This document shows, piece after piece, positions 33,485 to 43,693 of a stretch of DNA of 64,000 nucleotides. A model generated the notes under the pieces. That model did not search any database. It was not told the DNA's origin and saw only the letters and a program-made list of their open reading frames with translations. Made by a program: the position numbers and the translations under genes. This DNA is from Arsenophonus apicola (GTDB taxonomy: Bacteria; Pseudomonadota; Gammaproteobacteria; Enterobacterales; Enterobacteriaceae): the NCBI RefSeq assembly GCF_020268605.1, contig NZ_CP084222.1, positions 1,240,001-1,304,000 on the forward strand. The letters are read 5' to 3'. Within the stretch, counting starts at the first letter, position 1. Every line of letters starts with the position of its first letter.

Positions 33485-35458
33485 ATGAATTTTTTTAATA
33501 AAAATAAATTAACATTAATAATTATCGCGTTTATTTCTGCGGCCGGTTATGCTGCTGAAGATAGTGACACCATTATTGTTACTACCGCATCTGGCTTTCA
33601 GCAGAAAATTGAAGATGCGCCTGCATCTATATCAGTCATAGATCGAAAACAACTAGAAAATAAAGCTTACCGTGACGTAACAGATGCATTAAAGGATCTG
33701 CCTGGCGTCCAAGTAATAGGGGGTGCAAGTAGCACCGATATAAGCATTCGAGGTATGCCAGCCAAGTACACCATGATTTTAGTTGATGGCAAACGGGTAG
33801 ATACTCGTAATACTCGACCCAATAGTGATGGTTCTGGTATAGAACAAGGTTGGCTACCGCCATTGGTTGCGATTGAACGTATTGAAGTGGTGCGTGGGTC
33901 GATGTCTTCACTTTATGGTTCAGATGCCATGGGAGGAGTGATCAACATCATTACGCGTAAAATAGGTAAAAATTGGTATGGTAGTTTGCGGGCGGATGCA
34001 ACTATTGCTGAACGTAGTAATTCGGGCAATGCGGGTCAGGGTAGTTTTTATCTGGCTGGCCCATTAATTGACGGTGTGTTGGGAGTGAAAGCGAATGGTC
34101 TTTATTCCCAGCGTAATGAAGATAAATTTGTGGGTGGTTATAAGAAACAACTAATGGGTAACGCTGGGGTAACATTTTCATTCACCCCCGATGAGCAAAA
34201 TAATTTTGATCTGGATTTAAAGCACGATGAACAGCAACGTGACTCGACAATTGGTAAAACCCGAGCTTGCACAAAACGATCATGTGAAGATGATAATACT
34301 ACTTATCGACGTAATAACTATGCATTGACGCACAATGGTAATTATCAATGGGGTTCAATGGATACATTTATCCAACGTGATGAATCAGACAACCCTGGTA
34401 GAAATATGCAATATAATGATAACCTACTCAAAAACCAGACAGTATTTGATTTAGATTCACATAAGCTCAGTATTGGTGGCCAATATCGTTATGAAGATTT
34501 ACATGACCAAGGTAATCAATTACCGACAGCGGCCAATTTTAATAAATTAACCCGCTGGAGTTGGGCACTATTTAGCGAAGATGAATGGACTATTACTAAT
34601 GACTTCAGCTTAACCGCCGGCATTCGAATGGATAAAGATGAGAATTTCGGTTCACATTGGACTCCTCGCTTATATGGTGTTTGGCATATCAATGATCAAT
34701 GGATAGTTAAAGGTGGTGTTTCGACCGGCTATCGTTCACCTGATTTACGCCAAGTCGCGCCTAACTGGGGCCAAATAAGTGGTGGGCAAACGAGTAAAGG
34801 GATCATTCTTGGCAATCCTAACCTAAAACCGGAAAAGAGTATTGGTCAGGAAATTGGTTTATTATGGAATAATCAGGATAATCTGAATATTGGTGTAACG
34901 ATTTTTAATACTGATTTTAAAGATAAAATTATGGAATACCGTCTTTGTGGCGATAAATTAGCGGCTTGTAGTAATGCGATTATTCCCGATGGTAGTCAAT
35001 ATGATTTTATTAGTACCCGTGATAATGTTGATAAGGCTAACTTGCGGGGTATTGAGGCAACATTTAATTGGCAAATTGAGGATAATTTATCACTAGCAGC
35101 CAATTATACCTATTCAGATTCTGAACAACTAAGTGGCAATTATAAGGGGCAAGCCTTTAGTCAGACCCCAAAACATATGGCAAATGCATCGTTAAGCTGG
35201 CAGGCAATAAGTGAATTAGAAGCTTGGACACGAATAAATTTCCGTGGCAGAACAAATCAATATCTTTCTCGCTCATCAATGGCCAATCAATTACCTTCTT
35301 ATACCTTTATTGATATGGGAATAAACTATGCGCTAAGTAAAAATCTCTCTTTATTAGCTGGGGTTTATAATATTTTAGATAGACGGTTAGTGGATAACGA
35401 TAACAACGCCTTATTAGACGGTCGTCGCTATAATTTAGGATTAAATTATAACTTTTAA
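33485..35458 (+). CDS. TonB-dependent outer-membrane receptor (CirA/FepA-like)
   Basis: A 657-residue receptor. A signal peptide (LTLIIIAFISAAGYAA) is followed by a TonB box (DTIIVTTASGF), then the plug domain up to about residue 155 with RGMPAKYTMILVDGKRVDTR and IERIEVVRGSMSSLYGSDAM. The 22-strand barrel ends in YNLGLNYNF, with the terminal Phe needed for outer-membrane assembly. The plug and motifs fit catecholate-type receptors such as CirA. A Cys pair in an outer loop (TRACTKRSCEDDN) is typical. It probably imports the ligand handled by the ABC genes just upstream. Confidence 0.9.
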   Translation: MNFFNKNKLTLIIIAFISAAGYAAEDSDTIIVTTASGFQQKIEDAPASISVIDRKQLENKAYRDVTDALKDLPGVQVIGGASSTDISIRGMPAKYTMILVDGKRVDTRNTRPNSDGSGIEQGWLPPLVAIERIEVVRGSMSSLYGSDAMGGVINIITRKIGKNWYGSLRADATIAERSNSGNAGQGSFYLAGPLIDGVLGVKANGLYSQRNEDKFVGGYKKQLMGNAGVTFSFTPDEQNNFDLDLKHDEQQRDSTIGKTRACTKRSCEDDNTTYRRNNYALTHNGNYQWGSMDTFIQRDESDNPGRNMQYNDNLLKNQTVFDLDSHKLSIGGQYRYEDLHDQGNQLPTAANFNKLTRWSWALFSEDEWTITNDFSLTAGIRMDKDENFGSHWTPRLYGVWHINDQWIVKGGVSTGYRSPDLRQVAPNWGQISGGQTSKGIILGNPNLKPEKSIGQEIGLLWNNQDNLNIGVTIFNTDFKDKIMEYRLCGDKLAACSNAIIPDGSQYDFISTRDNVDKANLRGIEATFNWQIEDNLSLAANYTYSDSEQLSGNYKGQAFSQTPKHMANASLSWQAISELEAWTRINFRGRTNQYLSRSSMANQLPSYTFIDMGINYALSKNLSLLAGVYNILDRRLVDNDNNALLDGRRYNLGLNYNF

Positions 35459-35576
35459 AATCATTTTGAGTAAAAAAGTTAGCTAGCTATACTCATCCTA
35501 AGAGTTAGCTAAATTTTTAATAAAAATTAAAAAAATATTGCTATTTCATATGATGAAGGGCAGAATGCGCCATCAG

Positions 35577-35620
35577 AAATAACTGATGCTCATTAATTGC
35601 ATCGGTTATTTTTTTATTTT
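35577..35620 (+). terminator. Terminator after the TonB-dependent receptor
   Basis: AAATAAC-T-GATGC (35577-35589) pairs with GCATC-G-GTTATTT (35599-35611), a 13-base stem with one T-G wobble and a nine-base loop, followed by a T-run. It lies about 120 bases after the receptor stop. Confidence 0.8.
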
Positions 35621-35635
35621 AAGCTGATTTCTTTA

Positions 35636-35938
35636 ATTTTATATGAGGCCGGAAACCTGGCCGGGGTTGATACCACTGTTAGAAAAAACGCGTAGTCAAA
35701 CTAGAGCAGGCTACCGTCGTGAGGAATGCTATTATGGCGCAATTATCTATTTTTGCACCTGTGCCAATCGGTCATGGTTGCTGTATTATTAATGACTACG
35801 GAGCGTTCAGCTTCGAAAATACTTTATTCTCTCATTTCTCTTTTTTCTCAGCCTATAGGCGTGAGCGAACTCTTCCTTATAACTATCGATTAAGTCATAA
35901 TATCAAGACAAAATCGGAAGTTGTGGGAGGTTTTGCCC
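35636..35938 (+). promoter_or_regulatory. GC-rich leader upstream of plaP
   Basis: Between the receptor terminator and plaP lie 300 bases, of which 35643-35740 are clearly richer in GC than the surroundings and full of short inverted repeats (GGCC and CCGG blocks near 35647-35665; GTAG and CTAC near 35692-35713). A possible 49-codon frame starts at 35643 (MRPETWPGLIPLLEKTRSQT...) and ends at 35792, without a clear ribosome-binding site. It could be a regulatory leader of the transporter. I compared it from memory with common riboswitch classes and saw no match. Confidence 0.4.
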
Positions 35939-37318
35939 ATGTCAAATAATATCTCATTAGCTCTCAGTAAAGAACCGACCGAGATAAATAATCGTGCTCA
36001 ACTGGTTAAGACATTAACTTTAATCCAGGTTGTCATGATGGGGTTGGCTTATTTGCAGCCAATGACGGTTTTTGACACTTTTGGTTTAGTGTCATTAAAA
36101 ACTGATGGGCATGTTCCCTCTTCTTATATTATTGCTTTGATTGCTATTCTTTTTACCGCATTGAGTTATGGTAAATTGGTAAAACGGTTTCCTTCCGCCG
36201 GATCGGCTTATACCTATGCGCAAAAATCTATGAATTCACATATAGGTTTCATGGTGGGATGGTCATCTTTGCTTGATTACTTATTCATGCCGATGATTAA
36301 TATATTGTTAGCTAAAATTTATCTTGAAGCCATTTTCCCGGGCATTGCTCCCTGGATTTTTGTTGTCGGATTAGTTTTATTGATGACTATTTTTAATCTG
36401 CGCGGTATCAATTTAGTCGCAAATTTAAATACGATTATCGTTATTATTCAAATCGCTGTCATGCTCGTTTTTTTAGCGGTTCTGATCCATGGATTATCTA
36501 AAGGCGAAGGTTCTGGCCAGATTTGGTCATGGAGACCTTTCACCTCTGAACAGGCACATTTAATTCCAATGATCACCGGGGCGACGATTTTATGTTTTTC
36601 ATTTCTCGGTTTTGATGGCATCAGTTCACTATCGGAAGAAACACCAAATGCAGGAAAAGTGATCCCAAAAGCAATTTTTTTGACGGCATTGATTGGTGGT
36701 TTGATTTTTATTGGCGTTTCTTATTTTTTACAGATGTATTTTCCTGATGTTTCGCATTTTAAAAAACCTGACGAATCACAACCGGAAATTATGTTATATG
36801 TTGCTGGTGCTCTATTTCAGTCTATTATTTTGGTTTTTTCTTGTGCAACCGTCTTAGCTTCAGGCATGGCTGCCCATGCCGGTGTTTCGCGTCTCATGTA
36901 TGTTATGGGCAGAGATGGTGTTTTTCCTGAGCGTTTTTTTGGTTATGTTCATCCTACCTGGCGAACACCTGCTTTTAATGTCATTTTAGTTGGCATATTG
37001 GCGTTAACAGCAATTTGGTTTGATATGGAAATTGCGACAGCGTTGATTAATTTTGGGGCATTAATTGCATTTACTTTTGTTAATCTTTCGGTTATTTCAC
37101 AATTTTATTTTAGAGAGCGTCGTTGCCATACTTGGCAGGATAAGTTTAATTACTTAATTTTACCTATTATGGGCGCTTTAACCGTATCTGTGCTTTGGAT
37201 TAATTTAGAGAAAACTTCCATGTTGTTGGGGATGGTATGGGCGGCGGTTGGCATTTTTTATATGGCAATTATTACTCGCCGTTTTCGTCGGCCATTACCA
37301 CAAATGAATGACGTTTAG
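35939..37318 (+). CDS. plaP: Putrescine importer PlaP (YeeF)
   Basis: A 459-residue APC-superfamily permease with 12 membrane segments (E. coli PlaP 452). Signature blocks: LTLIQVVMMGLAYLQPMTVF, FPSAGSAYTYAQKSM, SFLGFDGISSLSEETPNAGK and ASGMAAHAGVSRLMYVMGRD. It imports putrescine with protons across the inner membrane. The ATG at 35939 has GGGAGG upstream and aligns with E. coli; an in-frame start six codons earlier does not. It is followed by convergent sbcB, while E. coli has yeeD and yeeE between the two. Confidence 0.92.
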   Translation: MSNNISLALSKEPTEINNRAQLVKTLTLIQVVMMGLAYLQPMTVFDTFGLVSLKTDGHVPSSYIIALIAILFTALSYGKLVKRFPSAGSAYTYAQKSMNSHIGFMVGWSSLLDYLFMPMINILLAKIYLEAIFPGIAPWIFVVGLVLLMTIFNLRGINLVANLNTIIVIIQIAVMLVFLAVLIHGLSKGEGSGQIWSWRPFTSEQAHLIPMITGATILCFSFLGFDGISSLSEETPNAGKVIPKAIFLTALIGGLIFIGVSYFLQMYFPDVSHFKKPDESQPEIMLYVAGALFQSIILVFSCATVLASGMAAHAGVSRLMYVMGRDGVFPERFFGYVHPTWRTPAFNVILVGILALTAIWFDMEIATALINFGALIAFTFVNLSVISQFYFRERRCHTWQDKFNYLILPIMGALTVSVLWINLEKTSMLLGMVWAAVGIFYMAIITRRFRRPLPQMNDV

Positions 37319-37427
37319 TGATCGCAAAAATTAACGCTATTAACAGTTTATCCGCAGCAAAGGTCAATTATTTGGCCTTTGCTACGTTAGGCTACCATGC
37401 TTTTGTATTGTATAAACATAAACGAAA

Positions 37428-38852
37428 TTAACTGGCGATCTGATTGGCATAATCTACCAGCGCTTTTAGTTGCTGGCACTTTTGTTTATTTTCTTGATGT
37501 TCGGCAAATAATTGCTCGATAGTTTGCAGATATTGGGTTATTTTCTCGCTAGTTAATCTATCGCGGCGATGGTGTAACCAGGCAAGCTGTTCTTGTTCTG
37601 TCAGTGTGGCCGGATAGTTCCTGGCACGGTAACGAAAAAATAATTGGCTCATGCGTGGATCGTCAAATTTGAGATCTAATGCAGGTAAATTTTGTGGTAA
37701 AGTTTGACGGATAATGGCCATTGTTGAGCGATCATTATCACTAAAGAAACCGGAATATAGCATAGCATCTACATCAGTTGCGCTAGGAAAAGGTTGCGCC
37801 TCAGTAAATAGCCGAATAACTTTATCTCGCACTTCACTATGTTGTCGCAATATGGCTAAATTATTCTGACAAACATCCAGATCAAGAGCTATGCGCTGAG
37901 CATCTGCTGTCCGCAGGGTGTTGGCAGGGGCCAAAATGGGACATTTATTAATATGTATCAGTTTGATAGGAATGGCTAATTCACCGGCTAACTCGGCCTT
38001 AGGCGTATATAAACGTTGCCTGAGTGTATCACTATCTAATGTTAGCAGTGGACTAATATCTGCGGCCAGATCACAGGCAATAATCGCATTACGGTTTTCG
38101 GGATGCCAAGCGAGTGGGGCAATTAGACTGGTATTGGCTCGTATTGCACCAAACATGCCAGAAACATGAACTAGCGGGGTCATTGCAATAATATCAATCA
38201 ATTGCTTAACTTCATTTTTATTTCTTAATTGAAAGAAGTAATCAAACATTTTCGGCTGTGCTTGCTTAATTAATTTTGCCATTTCGATAGTCGCATAAAC
38301 ATCCGCTGTTGCATCATGCGCATTGGCATGCTCAATACCGTTTGCAACGGTTAAATGTTCTAGTTTAAAACTGGGGAGTCCCTCGTCATTGCTAGGCCAA
38401 TTAATACCATCAGGACGTAATGCATAGCAGGCCCGTAACACATCTAGTAAATCCCAACGTGAATTACCTTGCTGCCAGCTATAAGCATATGGATCATAAA
38501 AATTACGATAGAAGATATGGCGAGTGACTTCATCATCAAAACGAATATTGTTGTAACCGAGAATACAACTATTAGCTATGCTAAATATTTCATGAATACG
38601 TTTAGCGAATTCTGCTTCATTTATGCCATGAGCTATTGCATATTGGGGGGTAATACCCGTGATCATTACTGCTTGAGGTTGAGGAAGATAATCATCGGCA
38701 GGAGCACAGTAAAAAATTTGTGGATCTTCGATAATGTTGAAATTTGAGTCAGTTCTGATACCAGCAAATTGTGCGGGTCGATCGAGAGCAGTATGCTGCC
38801 CAAAAGTTTCATAATCGTGAAACAGAAATGAGGATTTTTGCTTATTGGCCAA
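37428..38852 (-). CDS. sbcB: Exonuclease I
   Basis: A 474-residue 3'-5' single-strand DNA exonuclease (E. coli 475) that works in recombination and mismatch repair. The DnaQ-like core is present: FLFHDYETFGQHTALDRPAQ with the DxE pair (Exo I), ILGYNNIRFDDEVTRHIF (Exo II), and ANAHDATADVYATIEMAKL (Exo III). The SH3-like and C-terminal helical domains follow. The N-terminus MANKQKSSFLFHDYE matches the family. The gene is convergent with plaP. The frame is intact. Confidence 0.97.
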   Translation of the reverse strand: MANKQKSSFLFHDYETFGQHTALDRPAQFAGIRTDSNFNIIEDPQIFYCAPADDYLPQPQAVMITGITPQYAIAHGINEAEFAKRIHEIFSIANSCILGYNNIRFDDEVTRHIFYRNFYDPYAYSWQQGNSRWDLLDVLRACYALRPDGINWPSNDEGLPSFKLEHLTVANGIEHANAHDATADVYATIEMAKLIKQAQPKMFDYFFQLRNKNEVKQLIDIIAMTPLVHVSGMFGAIRANTSLIAPLAWHPENRNAIIACDLAADISPLLTLDSDTLRQRLYTPKAELAGELAIPIKLIHINKCPILAPANTLRTADAQRIALDLDVCQNNLAILRQHSEVRDKVIRLFTEAQPFPSATDVDAMLYSGFFSDNDRSTMAIIRQTLPQNLPALDLKFDDPRMSQLFFRYRARNYPATLTEQEQLAWLHHRRDRLTSEKITQYLQTIEQLFAEHQENKQKCQQLKALVDYANQIAS

Positions 38853-39294
38853 AATATTTTCCCATTTTTTATGTAGCGCAATATATTGTTTAATAATATT
38901 AAAATATTCTAATCTGACAATGAATGTTTTTTTACTCTACACGTTAACTTATTTTTAATTACTCATGGGTGACTAAATCAAAGATAAGTTTTACGCTTTA
39001 AATTATCCGCAATAATCTGAATAAATAATTGAACTGAATATCCTCATGATGTAATCAATTATTGTTGTATTGGCGTTAATTTTGAAGATTTTACTTATTT
39101 GTATTTATTGGGTTAATTTAATTTGGGTTGTTAATAACACAAAATTAATAAAAGCAAAAGAGAGAATTTATTATTAACGCCAGGATAATAAAACAGAGTA
39201 AAAATGCTAGAAATTAGCTTGTTTCAATCAGTTAATCGCCGTATCGTGTAGTTTGTTATTCATAATGCATATGTTTTATTGAAAGGTGTAAGAA
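38853..39294. other. Gap between sbcB and yeeX
   Basis: About 440 AT-rich bases between the divergent genes sbcB and yeeX. No gene remnant of dacD or sbmC, which lie here in E. coli, could be recognised. It should hold both promoters. Confidence 0.5.
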
Positions 39295-39618
39295 ATGACA
39301 AGTAAAAATAAGCAGTCATTCCAAAATGTACTGGAGTTTGTGCGTATGTTTCGTCGTAAAAATAAGATCAAACGTGAATTAGCAGATAATGAAAAAAAAA
39401 TTCGTGATAATCAGAAGCGAGTTCTACTGTTAGATAATTTAAGTGAATATATTAAAGAAGGCATGACCATTGAAGAGATCAGAGCAATAATCGCTAATAT
39501 GCGTAGCGATTATGAAGATCGTATCGATGATTATAATATTAAGAACGCCGAATTATCAAAAGAGCGGCGAGAGTTAACCCAAAAATTAAAAACCGGCCCT
39601 GATAGCGACAGCCAATAA
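39295..39618 (+). CDS. yeeX: YeeX/DUF496 family protein
   Basis: A 107-residue, almost wholly coiled-coil protein matching E. coli YeeX (109). The conserved blocks are FQNVLEFVRMFRRKNKIKRE, EKKIRDNQKRVLLLDNLSEY and IKNAELSKERRELTQKLK. Its function is not established. AAGGTG lies upstream of the ATG. In E. coli it is in the same sbcB-dacD-sbmC neighbourhood. The frame is intact. Confidence 0.92.
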   Translation: MTSKNKQSFQNVLEFVRMFRRKNKIKRELADNEKKIRDNQKRVLLLDNLSEYIKEGMTIEEIRAIIANMRSDYEDRIDDYNIKNAELSKERRELTQKLKTGPDSDSQ

Positions 39619-39638
39619 TACGGGTAAAAAACTTTATT

Positions 39639-39672
39639 AACCCCCTGTGACACTATTTTACTACAGGGGGTT
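39639..39672 (+). terminator. Hairpin after yeeX
   Basis: AACCCCCTGT (39639-39648) and ACAGGGGGTT (39663-39672) form a perfect ten-base stem with a 14-base loop, 20 bases after the yeeX stop. No T-run follows, so it may be a 3'-end structure and not a classic intrinsic terminator. Confidence 0.55.
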
Positions 39673-39719
39673 GGTAATGGTTATTTGATATTTAAACTTA
39701 AATTTGGAGCTATTACTGT

Positions 39720-40302
39720 TTAGATCTGTTGATAAGTTAGCTTATTTTCAGCAATATTAGACAGCTCTTCTATAGCAATATCTTGCCATGTAACCTAGCC
39801 TATTTGGTGGAGTTAAATCCGTTGGTGATTACCTGTAGTAGGTAAATCAAGTAGCTCACTAGGCCGAAGAATAGTGTAATTTAATGAACTGGTTTTTTAG
39901 GTAGCTCTCTATCATCGATTTATGGGCGAATTACAGACCGAAAAGCGCTTTAGATGAAAGATATTTCCATCCATCACCACAGCCGACAAAGGTCACGAGT
40001 AATAATCGTTTAAAATTTAACATTTCGGCCGATTTGATAATATTAAGATTGCCGATTAGGTAGTTATTACTACCAAGAGTACTAAATATAATACTGTTAT
40101 TAGGAATATTAGCAAAAATATTTTTTATGTCGTTATATTGGCAAGCATCTCCAACAATGAATTGCGCGCCAATCTTTGTTAGTCGTGTTTTATATTTTAC
40201 ATTACGAATAAAAGAGATCACTTAATGACCTTGCTGAGGACCATATTATACGAGAAGATAACCCATCCCTTTGCCTGCGCCAAAAACAATCCATTGAGAC
40301 AT
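39720..40302 (-). pseudogene. Decayed NAD(P)-binding (NmrA-like) protein gene
   Basis: Starting at the ATG at 40302 the frame reads MSQWIVFGAGKGMGYLLV, a Rossmann start, then hits TAA, resumes with YGPQQGH, hits a second TAA, and continues VISFIRNVKYKTRLTKIGAQ with FIVGDACQYNDIKNIF and LLVTFVGCGDGWKYL. After a third stop the sequence matching the next family block (LNYTILRPSELLDLPTTGNH) lies in another frame. Several stops and a frameshift make it a clear pseudogene of an atypical short-chain or NmrA-type NAD(P)-binding protein. Its former role is unknown. Confidence 0.75.
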
Positions 40303-40370
40303 ATATATTCTACTAAAAGGACTTTGATATAAAAGGTGCTTAAGTGAGTTTTAATTAAAATTCAGAATAA

Positions 40371-40397
40371 AAAATGCCCTAATTCGGGCATTTTTTT
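40371..40397. terminator. Bidirectional terminator after rne
   Basis: AAAATGCCC (40371-40379) and GGGCATTTT (40386-40394) form a nine-base stem with a six-base loop and T-runs on both strands. It lies just after the rne stop on the minus strand and also faces the pseudogene side. Confidence 0.85.
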
Positions 40398-40405
40398 ATT
40401 GATCA

Positions 40406-43400
40406 TCATTTGGGTTTAAACATTTTGGATGTAGCAACATTGGTTGCTACATGACCGCCAGCACCATTTTTGCCATGGAAAGTTATTGTAGGTCGTACAT
40501 AAGCTTTAATTTCCAAATAGCTTTCAGTAATTTCAGGCGCCGGTGCCTTTGTGGTAGGGGCAGAGGAAAAACCGGTTTTTTTGCCTGTTTTTAACGTGGT
40601 AATTCTTTCCTTACGATGATTGGTTTTTTTTGCAATGACATCAGTCACAGAAGATATATTTGGCTGAACATGGCTACAATTTTCATCCGATAAGATGGCT
40701 ATTTTTTCCTGACTCATTTCTTGGACTGAATGTTCATCTTTATTAATTCCATCGGCTATGAAAAATTCATCATTAACAGATAGACTATTTTGTCGCTGCT
40801 CATCAGCTGCTGCACCACTTTGTACTTGCTTTTCTACCATTACATTAAGACTGTTTTCAGACATCACTTTGGCTTCAGTAAGTGGTTGACAAGCTTTTTC
40901 ATTTTGTTCAGTAGCTTGATTCTTAATGGGAATAAGTAATATTTCAGCAGAGGGTAGAGACCTTTCTGTCGCCGTTGATTGGTCAGGCAAAAGCCATATT
41001 TCCGTTGATTGAATCGCTTCACTAATTGATGCTGTTTTTTCTTCTGTTTCAACCTTATCGATGATGTCATTACCATCAATTGGCTTAGCAGAAGATGCTG
41101 TTTTTTCACTAATTGTCATCATATTTTTGCTATTAGATGACATTTCATGCGATTCATTTAATTTAATCGGATACTGGATCCAGACTTTACCTGAAGATAA
41201 TTCAGGAGAAGCAACGGCCATTTTTAATGGTACTAAGGATTTGTCCTGATTTTTATCACGATAGCGACGACGACGTTGTCCGCTAACGCGTAGGTGACGG
41301 GGAGAACGTCTTGATCGCCGCGGAATGATGGTGTCTTGTCGTTCATTAGCAGAATTGGTAGATGCTTCATGAGATTCAGCCTGTTCTGTCACATGCGGCA
41401 TATTGATTGTTTTTTCTTTCGCTATCGATTCAGTTGGCATAATGGGTGCGGTAGTTAACAAAGCAGGCTCTGAGTCTGCACCATTTGTAATAGGCAACTT
41501 AATATCCTGATATTCTTTATCAATAGGTAGATTTTGTTGCTCTGCCACGCTATTGGTGATCCTCACCGATTGAACCAATTGACGCTGTTGACGGCGGAGC
41601 GGGACAACGACCGTTTTTTCCGTTTCAGTCTCTTTCTTATCTAGTGGCTGCGTTTTTGTCTCAAGTTGCTGTTGTCGTTTTTCCTCCTGACGACGGCGAC
41701 GTTCAGCTCGCTGTTCGCGACGCTGTTGTTGAGTTTCACGTGCAGCACTATCTTGAGTATCGTTAAAATGACTTTTCTGATTACGGCTCTTACGCGTTTG
41801 CGGATCATCAGTATTGCCATGATTTTGGCGGTTATCTATATTGTCGTTCTGTTCACGACGCTGAGTTGGCCGACGATTATTACGTCGTTCACTATTACGT
41901 CGTTTGTCATTAGCGTTTTTCGATTTTTTTACTGTTTCTGCAATAGGTGGTTGGGATTGAGTAAATAATTTTTTCAAGAAAGAGGTAATACGATTAAATA
42001 GACTTGTTGAAGTCTGCTTGTTGGTTGATTTCCTCTGTTTACTTGATTTGCCCTTAACAACCACGGCATTTTTTGTATCTGCTTGAGATTGGAGAGCAAA
42101 AGTAGAAATAGCCGGTTGTTCCGGTAGCTTTTTCTCACCGCCAGCATCATCTATTTGATTATTGGTTTCAGCTTCGTGATATTGCGCGAGATAGTAACTT
42201 AAGGCTGAAACTTCTTCACCTTTACGAATGCGAATTACATTGTAATGAGGTGATTGCATCTGATCGTTAGGAACAATAATGACACGTATATTATGTTGTC
42301 GACGCTCAATTTCAGTGACAGATTGACGTTTTTCATTCAGTAGATAAGATGCAATGGGTACCGGTACAATCGCGTGTACTTCATGGGTATTTTCTTTTAA
42401 TGCTTCTTCTTCGATTAAACGTAAAATAGAGAGTGAAAGTGATTCATTGTCACGAATTGTTCCTGTACCGCTACAACGAGGGCAAACGTGATGACTGGAT
42501 TCACCCAGTGATGGACTCAAACGTTGGCGTGACATTTCAAGCAGACCAAATCGTGATATCCGAGCGATTTGGATACGTGCTCGATCTTGGCGTACCGCTT
42601 CACGCAAACGGTTTTCGACTTCACGCTGATGGCGAACAGGTGTCATATCAATAAAATCGATAACAATCAGTCCACCTAAATCACGTAACCGTAATTGACG
42701 GGCAATTTCATCAGCAGCTTCTAAATTGGTGTTGAATGCGGTTTCTTCAATATCGCCACCACGGGTTGAACGTGATGAATTTATATCGATAGCAGTTAAT
42801 GCCTCAGTGGTGTCGATAACCAGTGCACCACCCGACGGTAAACGAACCTCACGTTGAAAAGCGGACTCAATCTGTGACTCGATTTGATAATGGCTAAAAA
42901 GGGGAACATCTCCACTATAGTATTTAATTTTACTTGCAAAATCGCCACGACCAATCGCTTCAATATGATGGCGAGCCATGTCGACAATTTTCGCATTATC
43001 AATCAGGATTTCACCAATATCAGGGCGCAGGTAATCACGAAAGGCTCGTACAATGACGTTACTTTCTTGATGAATTAGGAAAGGCGCGGCTCGGTTTTCC
43101 GCTGCTTTTTTTATGGCTTGCCAATGCTTGAGACGATATTGTAGATCTTGTTGTAGCGCTTCCGCTGATTTTCCAACACCCGCAGTACGGACAATTAATC
43201 CCATCCCATCGGGTATCTCCAATGAGGATAATGCCTCTTTCAGTTCTGTGCGATCTTCACCCTCAATACGTCGTGATATTCCACCTGCACGAGGGTTATT
43301 TGGCATTAAAACAAGATAGCTGCCCGCTAAACTAATAAAAGTCGTTAGCGCAGCCCCTTTATTTCCTCGTTCTTCTTTATCAACCTGGATAATAACTTCC

Positions 43401-43693
43401 TGGCCTTCTTTTAAAACATCCTTTATGTTAGGGCGACCGTGAGGTTGATAATGACTAGGGAAATATTCACGAGCAATTTCTTTAATTGGGAGAAATCCAT
43501 GCCTTTCTGATCCATAGTCAACGAATGCTGCTTCCAAACTAGGTTCTATACGGGTAATTTTGCCTTTGTAAATATTTGCTTTTTTTTGTTCGTGTCCGGG
43601 ATTTTCAATATCTAGGTCATAAAGACGTTGCCCATCAACAAGAGCAACGCGCAACTCTTCTTGTTGAGTTGCGTTAATTAACATTCTTTTCAT
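40406..43693 (-). CDS. rne: Ribonuclease E
   Basis: A 1095-residue endonuclease (E. coli 1061) at the core of the RNA degradosome. The N-terminal half has the S1 domain (KGKITRIEPSLEAAFVDYG), the 5' sensor and DNase-I-like region, with catalytic Asp in EALTAIDIN and GLIVIDFID (about residues 303 and 346) and the zinc link CPRCSG. An amphipathic membrane anchor is likely at LFNRITSFLKKLF (about 570). The C-terminal half is low-complexity, first Arg/Gln-rich (RNA binding), then acidic, ending ATSKMFKPK. A long upstream region suggests the known 5'-UTR autoregulation. Confidence 0.97.
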   Translation of the reverse strand: MKRMLINATQQEELRVALVDGQRLYDLDIENPGHEQKKANIYKGKITRIEPSLEAAFVDYGSERHGFLPIKEIAREYFPSHYQPHGRPNIKDVLKEGQEVIIQVDKEERGNKGAALTTFISLAGSYLVLMPNNPRAGGISRRIEGEDRTELKEALSSLEIPDGMGLIVRTAGVGKSAEALQQDLQYRLKHWQAIKKAAENRAAPFLIHQESNVIVRAFRDYLRPDIGEILIDNAKIVDMARHHIEAIGRGDFASKIKYYSGDVPLFSHYQIESQIESAFQREVRLPSGGALVIDTTEALTAIDINSSRSTRGGDIEETAFNTNLEAADEIARQLRLRDLGGLIVIDFIDMTPVRHQREVENRLREAVRQDRARIQIARISRFGLLEMSRQRLSPSLGESSHHVCPRCSGTGTIRDNESLSLSILRLIEEEALKENTHEVHAIVPVPIASYLLNEKRQSVTEIERRQHNIRVIIVPNDQMQSPHYNVIRIRKGEEVSALSYYLAQYHEAETNNQIDDAGGEKKLPEQPAISTFALQSQADTKNAVVVKGKSSKQRKSTNKQTSTSLFNRITSFLKKLFTQSQPPIAETVKKSKNANDKRRNSERRNNRRPTQRREQNDNIDNRQNHGNTDDPQTRKSRNQKSHFNDTQDSAARETQQQRREQRAERRRRQEEKRQQQLETKTQPLDKKETETEKTVVVPLRRQQRQLVQSVRITNSVAEQQNLPIDKEYQDIKLPITNGADSEPALLTTAPIMPTESIAKEKTINMPHVTEQAESHEASTNSANERQDTIIPRRSRRSPRHLRVSGQRRRRYRDKNQDKSLVPLKMAVASPELSSGKVWIQYPIKLNESHEMSSNSKNMMTISEKTASSAKPIDGNDIIDKVETEEKTASISEAIQSTEIWLLPDQSTATERSLPSAEILLIPIKNQATEQNEKACQPLTEAKVMSENSLNVMVEKQVQSGAAADEQRQNSLSVNDEFFIADGINKDEHSVQEMSQEKIAILSDENCSHVQPNISSVTDVIAKKTNHRKERITTLKTGKKTGFSSAPTTKAPAPEITESYLEIKAYVRPTITFHGKNGAGGHVATNVATSKMFKPK

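Noticed and set aside
41666..41968. A 100-codon hydrophobic frame antisense to rne
   Set aside because: It is the complement of the Arg- and Gln-rich low-complexity region of RNase E, which produces long open frames on the other strand by composition.
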